From contig DLDC01000220.1 in the NCBI GenBank assembly GCA_002480935.1, positions 31,030 to 37,934 of the forward strand: a stretch of DNA of 6,905 nt, given 5' to 3'. The stretch is from Prevotella sp. UBA7782. Lineage in GTDB: Bacteria > Bacteroidota > Bacteroidia > Bacteroidales > Bacteroidaceae. The notes beneath the pieces were generated by a model. It ran no database searches. It was given only the letters and a program-made list of their open reading frames with translations, and had not been told where the DNA came from. Below, piece by piece: positions 1 through 6,459 of the stretch. Positions within the stretch are counted from its first letter, which is position 1, and each line of letters starts with the position of its first letter. A program made the translations under genes and the position numbers.

Positions 1-110
1 GTGAGCCATACCGCCCTCACTTCACGCTTAGGGGGCAAGCCGAAGGGCATCTGAGCATTGACCCAAACGACGGTAATGAAGAGAAAGAAAAAAGAAAGCA
101 AACGCTTCAT
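1..110 (-). CDS. Family 10-like glycosyl hydrolase (GHL10/DUF187), 5' fragment
   Basis: Only the first 36 codons are visible; the gene runs off the left edge. The minus strand reads MKRLLSFFFLFITVVWVNAQ, a basic start followed by a hydrophobic core and a likely cleavage site near residues 19-20, so the product is exported. It continues into PPKREVRAVWLT. The R-x-V-W-[LI]-T stretch just after a signal peptide is the usual opening of the GHL10/DUF187 family of TIM-barrel glycosyl-hydrolase-like lipoproteins and secreted enzymes, common in Bacteroidales and thought to act on glycans or peptidoglycan. The catalytic region lies outside the window, so the family call rests on this short motif alone. 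An in-frame ATG at 119-117 would add three residues (MAY). I prefer the ATG at 110 because it puts the basic residues right at the N-terminus. The gene is divergent from the cstA-like operon. Confidence 0.6.
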   Translation of the reverse strand, partial: MKRLLSFFFLFITVVWVNAQMPFGLPPKREVRAVWL

Positions 111-138
111 ATAAGCCATTACAGTTAAAAAATTGCTG

Positions 139-169
139 CAAAGTTAGGAAAAGTTTTTTGTTTATCAAA
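139..169 (-). promoter_or_regulatory. Bacteroidetes-type promoter for the GHL10-like gene
   Basis: The minus strand carries TAACTTTG at 146-139, an exact match to the Bacteroidetes -7 consensus TAnnTTTG. A TTTG -33 box lies at 169-166, separated by 19 bases. Transcription would begin roughly 7-10 bases downstream (near 130), giving a leader of about 10-20 bases before the ATG at 119 or 110. The consensus is established for the Bacteroidetes primary sigma factor; use of this copy is inferred. Confidence 0.6.
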
Positions 170-186
170 TATTATTTCTACCTTTG
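157..186 (+). promoter_or_regulatory. Bacteroidetes-type promoter for the cstA-like operon
   Basis: TTTG at 157-160 and TACCTTTG at 179-186 are separated by 18 bases and match the -33 and -7 elements of the Bacteroidetes primary sigma factor. The predicted start near 193 leaves a leader of about 18 A-rich bases with no Shine-Dalgarno site, typical of the phylum. No other promoter of this type was noticed within the six-gene operon downstream, so this one probably drives all six genes. It overlaps the divergent minus-strand promoter over 157-169. Confidence 0.65.
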
Positions 187-210
187 TAATTAAAATCAAA
201 ACTACTAATA

Positions 211-1764
211 ATGATTTCATTTACAATAGCCCTTCTGGCCTTAATAGTGGGTTACTTCCTCTATGGTAAGTTTGTTGTACGGGTGTTCCAGCCAGACAAC
301 CGCCCCACTCCGGCTGTTGCGATGGCTGACGGTGTAGACTTTGTCGTCCTTCCTAGTTGGAAAGTGTTCATGATTCAGTTCTTGAACATCGCCGGAACGG
401 GCCCTATCTTCGGAGCAATCATGGGTGCCTGGTACGGCCCAAGTGCCTATTTGTGGATTGTTTTGGGCTGTATCTTCGCCGGAGCCGTACACGATTACTT
501 TTCCGGAATGCTCAGCGTGCGGCACAACGGAGCCAACCTGCCAGAGCTAGTAGGGCTCTATTTGGGCAAGCCAGCAAGCAAATTGATGCTTGTTTTCTCG
601 GTTATACTGCTCATGATGGTGGGTGTTGTGTTCGTATTCAGCCCTGCGCTCATCCTGAAAGACTTTTGTTTCTCCACCCTTACATGGGTTTTGATCATCT
701 TTATATATTATGTTCTGGCCACATTATTGCCCATTGACAAGATAATAGGCCGCTTTTACCCCATCTTTGCCTTTGTCTTGCTGTTCATGGCCATTGCCCT
801 CATGGTGTGTTTGTTTGTTAAAATGCCTGACATACCTGAGATCTGGAGCGACATGGACGCCGCAAACCTCAACAAGCCCCAGAGTATTTTGGGCACAGAG
901 AGCTACTTCCAGCGCAATCCTCTCTTCCCTTGCTTGTTCTTAACCATCGCTTGTGGTGCCATAAGTGGTTTTCATGGAACGCAAAGCCCATTGATGGCGC
1001 GCTGCCTGAAGAATGAGAAGATGGGCAGGCCGGTATTCTATGGAGCCATGATAACCGAAGGTTTGGTAGCTCTTATATGGGCAACCGTCTCCATGTATTT
1101 CTTCTATTACGGTGGCTGGCGCGAGGTTGTAGACGCCAATACCGTGAATACCTTCCTTTCACAAGTAAACGTTCCAGGCGGCAAAAGCCTCATTCAGTAC
1201 TTCACCGCGCCCCAAGTTGTAGAGCACGTGTGCACCGGATGGCTCGGCACATTCGGCGGATTGCTGGCCATATTCGGCGTTGTGGCCGCCCCGATAACCA
1301 GTGGCGACACTGCATTTAGAAGCGCCCGACTCATCATAGCCGAGTCTTTCCACATCAGCCAACACGCCATTGGCAAGCGACTTGCCATAGCCATACCCAT
1401 GTTTTTGGCCGCTATAGGCCTTCTGTATTGGCAGATAGGCGATCCAGATGGCTTCAATACGATATGGAACTGGTTTGGTTGGAGCAACCAAACGCTGGCA
1501 GTTTTCACGCTGTGGACCATCACCATCTACTTGGTTCAAGCGCACAAAGGCTTCTGGATAACGCTCGTTCCAGCTTTCTTCATGACCACCGTATGCTCCA
1601 CATTCTTGTTCGTCAGCGGGCAGGCATTCGGCAATTACATCCCACAAACAGTGGGTTACGCCATCGGAATAGGCTGTTTAATCATTTCGGTGGTATGGTT
1701 TGCTATCTGGTATAAGAAATTTTCAGACAACAAGATACAAAATTCCAATAACTCATTATTATGA
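211..1764 (+). CDS. cstA: Carbon starvation protein A family transporter, short form
   Basis: This is a 517-residue inner-membrane protein with about 13 predicted hydrophobic segments and no cleaved signal peptide. Family hallmarks are a GVDFVVLPSWKVF stretch (41-53) running into FLNIAGTGPIFGAI (57-70), AGAVHDYFSGMLSVRH (90-105), ACGAISGFHGTQSPLMAR (247-264), PITSGDTAFRSARLI (361-375) and WNWFGWSNQTLA (419-430). CstA relatives in enteric bacteria (CstA, BtsT) take up pyruvate or peptides during carbon limitation. Those proteins are about 700 residues, so this is the shorter form lacking the long C-terminal part; I believe that is normal for Bacteroidetes. Substrate here is unknown. The ATG at 211 is chosen because it follows the promoter directly and opens on the first helix. 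The stop overlaps the next start as ATGA, which suggests translational coupling to the outer-membrane gene. The family is certain; the symbol is by family only. Confidence 0.9.
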   Translation: MISFTIALLALIVGYFLYGKFVVRVFQPDNRPTPAVAMADGVDFVVLPSWKVFMIQFLNIAGTGPIFGAIMGAWYGPSAYLWIVLGCIFAGAVHDYFSGMLSVRHNGANLPELVGLYLGKPASKLMLVFSVILLMMVGVVFVFSPALILKDFCFSTLTWVLIIFIYYVLATLLPIDKIIGRFYPIFAFVLLFMAIALMVCLFVKMPDIPEIWSDMDAANLNKPQSILGTESYFQRNPLFPCLFLTIACGAISGFHGTQSPLMARCLKNEKMGRPVFYGAMITEGLVALIWATVSMYFFYYGGWREVVDANTVNTFLSQVNVPGGKSLIQYFTAPQVVEHVCTGWLGTFGGLLAIFGVVAAPITSGDTAFRSARLIIAESFHISQHAIGKRLAIAIPMFLAAIGLLYWQIGDPDGFNTIWNWFGWSNQTLAVFTLWTITIYLVQAHKGFWITLVPAFFMTTVCSTFLFVSGQAFGNYIPQTVGYAIGIGCLIISVVWFAIWYKKFSDNKIQNSNNSLL

Positions 1765-2255
1765 AAAGAATTATCTTAACGCTTATTGCATGCATCTGTA
1801 TAGCAGCTGGTGCACAAGCTCAATTCCGTGAGGGAAAAGGCTATATAGGCGCTTCTGTCACAGGATTAGACCTACATTACAGTTCCAACGATAAACTCAG
1901 CCTGGGCGTAGAGGCCAAAGCAGGCTACTTGTTCCGCGACAATCTGATGCTGTTGGGCGAGGCTTCGCTTCAACATAGCGGCAGAGACGAGGTCGCAGAC
2001 AAGTATACAGTAGGCGTAGGTGGGCGCTATTACATTCAGCAGAACGGTATTTACCTCGGCGTTAACTGCAAAATGCTTCACGCCGACCATAATTATAACG
2101 ACCTGATGCCAGGTGCTGAGGTGGGATATGCCTTCTATATCAACCGCTCAGTGACCATCGAACCGGCCGTTTACTATGATCACTCGTTCAAGAACAGCGA
2201 TTATAGCACCGTAGGACTAAAAGTTGGCATAGGCATATATCTCTTCGATGATTAG
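1761..2255 (+). CDS. Small outer-membrane beta-barrel protein
   Basis: This 164-residue protein has a clear Sec signal peptide, [20 protein letters not shown], with cleavage expected after residue 20. The mature part alternates polar and hydrophobic residues in about eight strands (near 27-40, 46-58, 62-73, 81-93, 97-109, 115-127, 131-142 and 148-162). They are rich in Tyr and Gly and separated by short polar turns, which fits an eight-stranded OmpA/OmpX-like barrel. The last strand ends in IYLF followed by two aspartates rather than a terminal Phe, slightly unusual for a BAM signal. There is no OmpA-type peptidoglycan-binding domain and there are no catalytic motifs. Its start overlaps the cstA-like stop by 4 bases and its end overlaps recR by 8. 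The role is unknown: it could be structural, adhesive or a small pore. The link to the transporter is inferred only from position. Confidence 0.75.
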   Translation: MKRIILTLIACICIAAGAQAQFREGKGYIGASVTGLDLHYSSNDKLSLGVEAKAGYLFRDNLMLLGEASLQHSGRDEVADKYTVGVGGRYYIQQNGIYLGVNCKMLHADHNYNDLMPGAEVGYAFYINRSVTIEPAVYYDHSFKNSDYSTVGLKVGIGIYLFDD

Positions 2256-2859
2256 TCATTATCCCTCAACACTGCTCGAACGGGCGGTAGACGAGTTTTC
2301 AAAATTGCCCGGCGTGGGGCGCAAGACCTCGTTAAGGCTTGTGCTCCACCTGCTCAAGCAATCGGCAGATGATGTAGATGCATTTGCCGACGCAATGAAA
2401 AATCTGCGCCATAACATCAAGTATTGCAAGATATGTCATAATATCAGCGATGACGATGTGTGCCCCATCTGCTCTGACCACACCCGCGACAGCTCACAAG
2501 TGTGTGTGGTTGAGAACGTGCAAGACGTGATGGCCATCGAAAATACACAACAATATCATGGCCTGTACCATGTACTTGGGGGCATCATATCCCCTATGGA
2601 CGGCATCGGACCGAACGATTTGGAGATTGAATCGCTTGTAGAAAGGGTGAAAGCCGGTAATGTTAAGGAAGTTATTCTGGCTCTTGCAAGCACCATGGAG
2701 GGCGACACAACCAACTTCTATATATCACGCCGACTGCAAAACACAGGAGTAAAGCTCTCTGTTATTGCCCGTGGCATATCCGTAGGCGATGAGTTAGAGT
2801 ATACCGATGAGGTAACTTTAGGGCGCAGCATCATCAACCGAACGCCTTTTAATAACTGA
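2248..2859 (+). CDS. recR: Recombination mediator protein RecR
   Basis: RecR is a cytoplasmic protein that works with RecF and RecO to load RecA on single-stranded DNA at gaps during repair. The product is 203 residues, the usual size (about 200). It starts with the family opening [21 protein letters not shown] helix-hairpin-helix lies at about 20-35 ([12 protein letters not shown]). A four-cysteine zinc finger has C60, C63, C72 and C75. The TOPRIM domain spans about 83-178, with acidic E89 in [23 protein letters not shown] (107-122) and the TMEGDTT loop (149-155). The C-terminus has the conserved DEVTLGRSI. All family elements are present. The ATG overlaps the end of the barrel gene by 8 bases, and the next gene starts 2 bases after its stop, so it is embedded in an operon unrelated to repair. 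Confidence 0.97.
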   Translation: MISHYPSTLLERAVDEFSKLPGVGRKTSLRLVLHLLKQSADDVDAFADAMKNLRHNIKYCKICHNISDDDVCPICSDHTRDSSQVCVVENVQDVMAIENTQQYHGLYHVLGGIISPMDGIGPNDLEIESLVERVKAGNVKEVILALASTMEGDTTNFYISRRLQNTGVKLSVIARGISVGDELEYTDEVTLGRSIINRTPFNN

Positions 2860-2861
2860 AA

Positions 2862-3332
2862 ATGGAAAAATTAACGAAATATTTGGTAACAGAATTTTGG
2901 TGCTTTGTTGCCTTGACATTGCTCATTGTTGGCATCTTCGAGATGGGAATGATAGACGCCGGAGGCCATGTAGGCAGACCGGAAGAAGTGTTTGTGGTTT
3001 CCATACTGATGGAACTCGTCACCATCGGCCTTATTCCCTTGGCACTATATCTGTTCCGCATCAAGGCTGTTCAGCGCATCTTAAAACCTGCCAACGGACT
3101 ATTATCCACCAAAGCCAGACTGTTTGGCAGCCTCAGAATCATCATGCTGGGCGTTCCCATGGTGGTTAACACCGTGTGCTATTATCTATATGGCTTCAAC
3201 GTAAGGTTTGGCTACCTAGCCATCATCCTCTTCCTGGCTTCCTGCTTCATCTATCCTTCAAGAGGAAAATGCGAGAAAGAGTTCGGCGTAGCAACCGAAG
3301 AACAGGAAGATAAGGAGAACCACGCGTCATGA
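2862..3332 (+). CDS. Unrecognised four-helix inner-membrane protein
   Basis: This gene encodes a 156-residue protein that I cannot assign to a named family. Four hydrophobic stretches are visible near residues 11-31, 42-65, 90-110 and 115-131, so it is probably an inner-membrane protein with both ends on the same side. A basic loop lies between helices 2 and 3 (RIKAVQRILKP and nearby lysines and arginines, about 66-86), and a charged tail rich in Glu and Lys covers 134-156. By the positive-inside rule, the loop and both ends are likely cytoplasmic. It has no signal peptide and no obvious catalytic motif. It begins 2 bases after recR and its stop overlaps the glycosyltransferase start as ATGA, so it may act with the glycosyltransferase at the membrane. 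That role is inferred from position only. Confidence 0.8.
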   Translation: MEKLTKYLVTEFWCFVALTLLIVGIFEMGMIDAGGHVGRPEEVFVVSILMELVTIGLIPLALYLFRIKAVQRILKPANGLLSTKARLFGSLRIIMLGVPMVVNTVCYYLYGFNVRFGYLAIILFLASCFIYPSRGKCEKEFGVATEEQEDKENHAS

Positions 3333-4528
3333 AACTGTCGGTTGTCATCGTTAGTTTTAACGTCAGATACTATCTTGAGCAATGCCTGCACAGCCTCACA
3401 AAGGCCTTAAAAGGCATTGACGCTGACGTATATGTAGTAGACAATCACTCACACGATGACACATTGACCATGCTTCAGGCTCGCTATCCCAACGTTCATA
3501 TCATTGCCAACAAGCATAATCAGGGCTTCGCAAGGGCTAACAACATAGCCATACAGCAGTCGGAGGCCGACTATGTCTTGTTGCTGAACCCCGACACCGT
3601 GGTGGCTGAAGGCACATTGGCCCATTGCATCAGCTTCATGGACAGCCACCCGGAAGCCGGAGCACTGGGAGTGAAGATGCTAAACACCAACGGACAGAAA
3701 GCAAGAGAGAGCCGGCGCGGGCTGCCCGACCCCCTTACGGCATTCTATAAGATGAGCGGTTTGTGCAGCATATTCCCTAAAAGCCATACCTTCGGCCACT
3801 ATTACATGGGCTACTTGCCATGGAATGAGCCAGCGCAAATAGAAATTATAAGCGGAGCCTTCTGCTTCTTGCGCCGCAAAGCCCTGCTGGAGGTAGGACT
3901 ACTAGACGAAGATTTCTTCATGTATGGCGAAGATATAGACCTGAGCTACCGCATTCTGAAAGGGGGCTGGAAGAACTATTACCTTCCCGTAACCATACTC
4001 CACTACAAAGGCGAGAGCACTCAGAAGAGCAGCTACCGCTATGTGCACGTCTTCTACGAGGCCATGCTCATCTTCTTTAAGAAACATTACAGCCACATCA
4101 GCCTCCTTCTCAGCCTGCCCATCAAGTGCGCCATCTACGCCAAAGCCTCTGTCTCGCTCTGCCACATGCTGTCGGTCAAAGCACGCAGAGCCGTAGGTCT
4201 GAACTCCAGACATAAGGCTCACCGACAGCCCTCCTTCTTTTTCGTAGGGCAAGAAGAGGCATTGAGCACAGCCAAAGAGATACTCAAGAGATGCGGATTG
4301 CGCGTTGCGGCAGCTGCCACACGCTCAGCCAACCTGCCACTGGGGCATCAAGCCATCGAAAACAACATAGCCCAGGCAGACGACTGCTATGTTATTTACG
4401 ACACCAATACTTACAGTTATCAACAGATACTGTCGTTCATGGAATGTCATCCCATCAGCAACGGACAGGTAGGATTTCTCTATCCCGACAGGAAAATCAT
4501 CATTACACCAGAGGAGATATACCAATGA
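3329..4528 (+). CDS. Glycosyltransferase family 2 protein with C-terminal extension
   Basis: This 399-residue protein has a GT-A catalytic domain at about 1-255. It opens with LSVVIVSFNVRYYLEQCL, then VVDNHSHDD (36-44; D38-N39 at the nucleotide site), NKHNQGFARANNIAI (61-75) and LLNPDTVV (85-92; N-P-D in place of the metal-binding D-x-D). GLLDEDFFMYGEDIDLSYR (190-208) holds the E-D-x-D acceptor and base region, followed by H225. This pattern resembles rhamnosyltransferase-type GT2 enzymes that add sugars to lipid-linked or surface glycans; donor and acceptor are unknown. A moderately hydrophobic stretch at 255-282 could associate with the membrane. Residues about 300-399 form a separate alpha/beta-looking domain that I cannot assign. 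The start overlaps the upstream stop (ATGA), and the end overlaps the acetyltransferase start the same way. The GT2 call is secure. Confidence 0.93.
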   Translation: MKLSVVIVSFNVRYYLEQCLHSLTKALKGIDADVYVVDNHSHDDTLTMLQARYPNVHIIANKHNQGFARANNIAIQQSEADYVLLLNPDTVVAEGTLAHCISFMDSHPEAGALGVKMLNTNGQKARESRRGLPDPLTAFYKMSGLCSIFPKSHTFGHYYMGYLPWNEPAQIEIISGAFCFLRRKALLEVGLLDEDFFMYGEDIDLSYRILKGGWKNYYLPVTILHYKGESTQKSSYRYVHVFYEAMLIFFKKHYSHISLLLSLPIKCAIYAKASVSLCHMLSVKARRAVGLNSRHKAHRQPSFFFVGQEEALSTAKEILKRCGLRVAAAATRSANLPLGHQAIENNIAQADDCYVIYDTNTYSYQQILSFMECHPISNGQVGFLYPDRKIIITPEEIYQ

Positions 4529-5049
4529 ACAAGCCCAACGATACCAGCTCGCCCATCAGGCTACGCGCAATGGAGCCGGAAGACCTTGATTTGCTCTATC
4601 ACATAGAGAACGACCGGAGTGTGTGGGGAGTGAGTTCTACCAACGTTCCCTATAGCCGTTATGCCCTGCACGACTATGTTGCCCATGCCCAGAACGACAT
4701 CTACACCGACAAGCAAGTGCGCCTCATCATAACGAAGGCGACGGGAGAGACCATCGGTTTGCTCGATTTGATGAACTTCGACCCGCGTCATCAGCGCGCC
4801 GAACTGGGCATTGTCATTATGAAGCCCTATCGCCGGCAAGGCTATGCCACGGCAGCCATCAGGCAAATCCTATCAGATGCCAGAAGCATTTGGCATCTTC
4901 ACCAGCTCTATGCCATCACCGAGCAGAGCAACGCAGCCAGTTGCCGGCTCTTCAAAGGCTTAGGCTTCAGCACGAGTTGCGTGCTTCGCGACTGGCTGTC
5001 GTTTGCCGATGGCTTTCATGATGCACTCTTGCTGCAATATTTTTTGTAG
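4525..5049 (+). CDS. GNAT family N-acetyltransferase
   Basis: This is a 174-residue cytoplasmic enzyme of the Acetyltransf_3 (RimJ/RimL-like) branch, expected to move an acetyl group from acetyl-CoA to an amine. It opens with IRLRAMEPEDLDLLYHIEND (11-30), the usual first strand and helix. Strands 4 and 5 hold AELGIVIMKPYRRQGYATAA (92-111), with the pyrophosphate-binding R-x-x-G-x-A at 103-108. YAITEQSNAASCRLFKGLGF (129-148) carries the conserved N136 and the L-F-x-x-L-G-F segment. The acceptor cannot be read from sequence. I start it at the ATG at 4525, which overlaps the glycosyltransferase stop as ATGA like other junctions here. The reading frame is open for another 78 codons upstream, but that part lies inside the glycosyltransferase in another frame and has no GNAT character. 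It is the last gene of the operon. Confidence 0.9.
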   Translation: MNKPNDTSSPIRLRAMEPEDLDLLYHIENDRSVWGVSSTNVPYSRYALHDYVAHAQNDIYTDKQVRLIITKATGETIGLLDLMNFDPRHQRAELGIVIMKPYRRQGYATAAIRQILSDARSIWHLHQLYAITEQSNAASCRLFKGLGFSTSCVLRDWLSFADGFHDALLLQYFL

Positions 5050-5079
5050 CACTTGTGAGGCCGTTGTCCCCACAAGTGC
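5049..5079. terminator. Inverted repeat between convergent genes, possible shared 3' end
   Basis: GCACTTGTG at 5049-5057 is perfectly repeated in inverse as CACAAGTGC at 5071-5079. Two further G-C pairs (5059-5060 with 5068-5069) can stack inside after one mismatch, leaving a 7-base loop. It begins at the last base of the acetyltransferase stop codon and sits 24 bases from the SIMPL stop. Neither side has a T tract downstream in the direction of transcription; plus-strand T's (5040-5045) lie before the stem. A bidirectional terminator or RNA 3'-end stabiliser is therefore only a possibility. Confidence 0.4.
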
Positions 5080-5103
5080 CCGTCTTAAAGCGTCATCCGG
5101 TGC

Positions 5104-5805
5104 CTAGTCTTTCAGCGAATAAGTCACCGTAGTAACCACCCTCACCTTCTTAATGAACGGAGTGTTGGCATCACGATCCTCTATAGTGAAGAGCCCTTGG
5201 TCGGCACTCACTATCTTGTTGAGCTTGGAATGGCTGTTGGCTGCAAACTGTTCGGCCGTCTGCTCAGCATTTTCTATCGCTTCGGTCATCATCTTTGGCT
5301 TCATGCTCTTAAAGGCGGCATACTCGTAATTGATGGGATTCTCATAATCGTTGGCCACAATAGCCACTCCTTGCTTAAGCAATTCGCCTTGCCGGGCTAT
5401 GATGGAGCGCACCAAGTCTACCTTGTTAGACGACACCGTAATCACCAGCGTAACGTTATACCTATACGCATGAGCAGTAGAATTATACTGGTCTGCCGAC
5501 ATATCTATCACCTTAGGAGCATTCACGCTAATCTCTTTCGATGTGATACCTTCCTTGAGCAAGAAGGCCTTAATGGTTTTTTGCTTGGCCGCTATGCGGT
5601 CGTATAGCTCCGGAAGATTGTCACCCAGCTCCTTAGACACTATCGGCCACGTCACCTTGTCGGCCTTTACCTCCTTTTCGGCCAGTCCTTTTACCGTCAC
5701 TTTGCGGTCTTTCTCCGTAAAGTTATCCATGCCCCCTTTCATGCAAAGGCCCAGCACCACAATGCCAAGGGCTATAATCAACGCGGGCAAAACTCTGTCT
5801 TTCAT
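5104..5805 (-). CDS. SIMPL (DUF541, YggE-like) domain protein
   Basis: This 233-residue envelope protein has an N-terminal hydrophobic segment at about 5-22 (VLPALIIALGIVVLGLCM) that acts as an uncleaved anchor or signal sequence. The rest, about 36-231, is a SIMPL domain. It opens with RKVTVKGLAEKEVKADKVTW (34-53). It continues through YDRIAAKQKTIKAFLLKEGI (68-87), the YRYNVTLVITV strand (114-124) and KSMKPKMMTEAIENAEQTAE (166-185), and ends in VRVVTTVTYSLKD. SIMPL proteins such as YggE are periplasmic or surface oligomers linked to oxidative-stress tolerance, but their biochemical function is unsettled. An AAAGGA (5817-5812) sits 6 bases before the ATG, better than most leaders in this phylum. 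It appears to be a single-gene unit, with its own promoter and the decarboxylase-operon terminator upstream. It converges with the acetyltransferase gene. Confidence 0.9.
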   Translation of the reverse strand: MKDRVLPALIIALGIVVLGLCMKGGMDNFTEKDRKVTVKGLAEKEVKADKVTWPIVSKELGDNLPELYDRIAAKQKTIKAFLLKEGITSKEISVNAPKVIDMSADQYNSTAHAYRYNVTLVITVSSNKVDLVRSIIARQGELLKQGVAIVANDYENPINYEYAAFKSMKPKMMTEAIENAEQTAEQFAANSHSKLNKIVSADQGLFTIEDRDANTPFIKKVRVVTTVTYSLKD

Positions 5806-5840
5806 AATCAGTCCTTTCTGTTATGGGTTGTACTATGGCG

Positions 5841-5871
5841 CAAAGATATGAAAAGAAACCGAATGCCGCAA
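5841..5871 (-). promoter_or_regulatory. Bacteroidetes-type promoter for the SIMPL gene
   Basis: The minus strand reads TATCTTTG at 5848-5841, an exact TAnnTTTG -7 element. A weaker -33 TTG lies at 5871-5869, 20 bases upstream. Predicted transcription starts near 5833, giving a leader of about 28 bases that includes the AAAGGA at 5817-5812. The -7 match is strong; the -33 is partial. Confidence 0.55.
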
Positions 5872-5918
5872 TAGGGAAAATCCTATATCTTGAAGGGGGA
5901 AACCCTCTACATTGAGCG

Positions 5919-5971
5919 TAATAAAAACAAGGAGAGCAAGTTGCCCGCACCTCTGCGGGGGCCTGCTCTCC
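5919..5971 (-). terminator. Rho-independent terminator of the decarboxylase operon
   Basis: On the minus strand an 8-bp stem (GGAGAGCA at 5971-5964 read as the complement, paired with 5938-5931) encloses a second 6-bp GC-rich stem (5959-5954 with 5949-5944) capped by a 4-base loop. The T-rich run TTGTTTTTATTA (5930-5919) follows at once. This is the classic intrinsic terminator arrangement for leftward transcription. It lies 33 bases after the biotin-carrier stop codon and ends the operon before the SIMPL promoter. Confidence 0.85.
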
Positions 5972-6004
5972 CCATGTCATATCATTAAGCTGCTGTTTCA
6001 GCAG

Positions 6005-6436
6005 TTATTCTATCACCACCAACGGGTCGTCTTCCAGCACTGCCTGACCGGGCTTTACGCAAATAGCTGTCACCTTGCCGCCCTTTTCAGCCTCGATGTT
6101 GTTCTGCATCTTCATGGCCTCAAGCACCACCACGGTGTCGCCGGCGCTCACTTCCTGTCCCACTTCCACCTCTATAGAGGTGATGGTACCCGGCAGCGGA
6201 GCCTTGACAGCATTGTTAGCGTTAACCGGCTGTGTGCTTGCTGTTTCGGCAGCATCCTTGTCTGCCTCAGCAGGCTTGCCCAGCACAACTTTCTTTTTCT
6301 CTGGTTCGGCAGGCTTTTCCAGCTCAACCTGGAAGGCCTGATCGTTGACTTTCACCTCAGCAATGTTGTCTTCGCTGATTTCGCCTATCTCAACCTGATA
6401 GTCCTTTCCGTCTATTTTATATTTAAAAGTCTTCAT
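6005..6436 (-). CDS. mmdC: Biotin carboxyl carrier subunit of methylmalonyl-CoA decarboxylase
   Basis: This 143-residue protein carries the swinging biotin that accepts the carboxyl group from methylmalonyl-CoA on the carboxyltransferase. The N-terminal part (1-40, [20 protein letters not shown] onward) matches the short beta domain usual in decarboxylase gamma subunits. A flexible linker rich in Pro, Ala, Lys and Glu covers about 41-76. The biotinyl domain spans about 77-143, from [20 protein letters not shown] to LVVIE, with [15 protein letters not shown] around the biotinylated K109. I choose the ATG at 6436. A longer frame starts at 6499, but its extra 21 residues overlap the upstream small gene and do not resemble the family. 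It lies 23 bases after that gene and is the last gene before the terminator. The biotin function is certain; the methylmalonyl-CoA specificity comes from the neighbours. The symbol follows the Veillonella naming. Confidence 0.9.
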   Translation of the reverse strand: MKTFKYKIDGKDYQVEIGEISEDNIAEVKVNDQAFQVELEKPAEPEKKKVVLGKPAEADKDAAETASTQPVNANNAVKAPLPGTITSIEVEVGQEVSAGDTVVVLEAMKMQNNIEAEKGGKVTAICVKPGQAVLEDDPLVVIE

Positions 6437-6459
6437 CTTCGTTATGCTTAAAATGTTAG

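Noticed and set aside
1159..1647. 162-codon open frame on the minus strand inside the cstA-like gene
   Set aside because: It is antisense to strongly conserved CstA motifs, has no recognisable domain and no promoter or ribosome site; it is a by-product of the codon use of the real gene.
4291..4524. Upstream extension of the acetyltransferase reading frame by 78 codons
   Set aside because: It lies inside the glycosyltransferase gene in another frame, is rich in Ser, Arg and His without GNAT character, and the ATG at 4525 begins the recognisable domain with the same ATGA overlap seen at other junctions.
5871..5910. Short inverted repeats (ATAGG/CCTAT and AGGG/CCCT) upstream of the SIMPL promoter
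   Set aside because: The arms are 4-5 bases and expected by chance in this composition; I could not tie them to a known operator.
5723..5980. 85-codon minus-strand frame covering the terminator and the SIMPL promoter
   Set aside because: It overlaps the SIMPL start region in another frame, spans an intrinsic terminator and shows no family resemblance.
5990..6004. Small hairpin (CTGCTG / CAGCAG, 3-base loop) right after the biotin carrier stop codon
   Set aside because: The stem is only 6 bp and has no T tract after it; the much stronger structure at 5919-5971 accounts for termination.
5912..6451. 179-codon plus-strand open frame opposite the biotin carrier gene and terminator
   Set aside because: It runs antisense to the biotinyl domain and through the terminator stem, with a Leu/His/Cys-rich composition typical of an antisense shadow.
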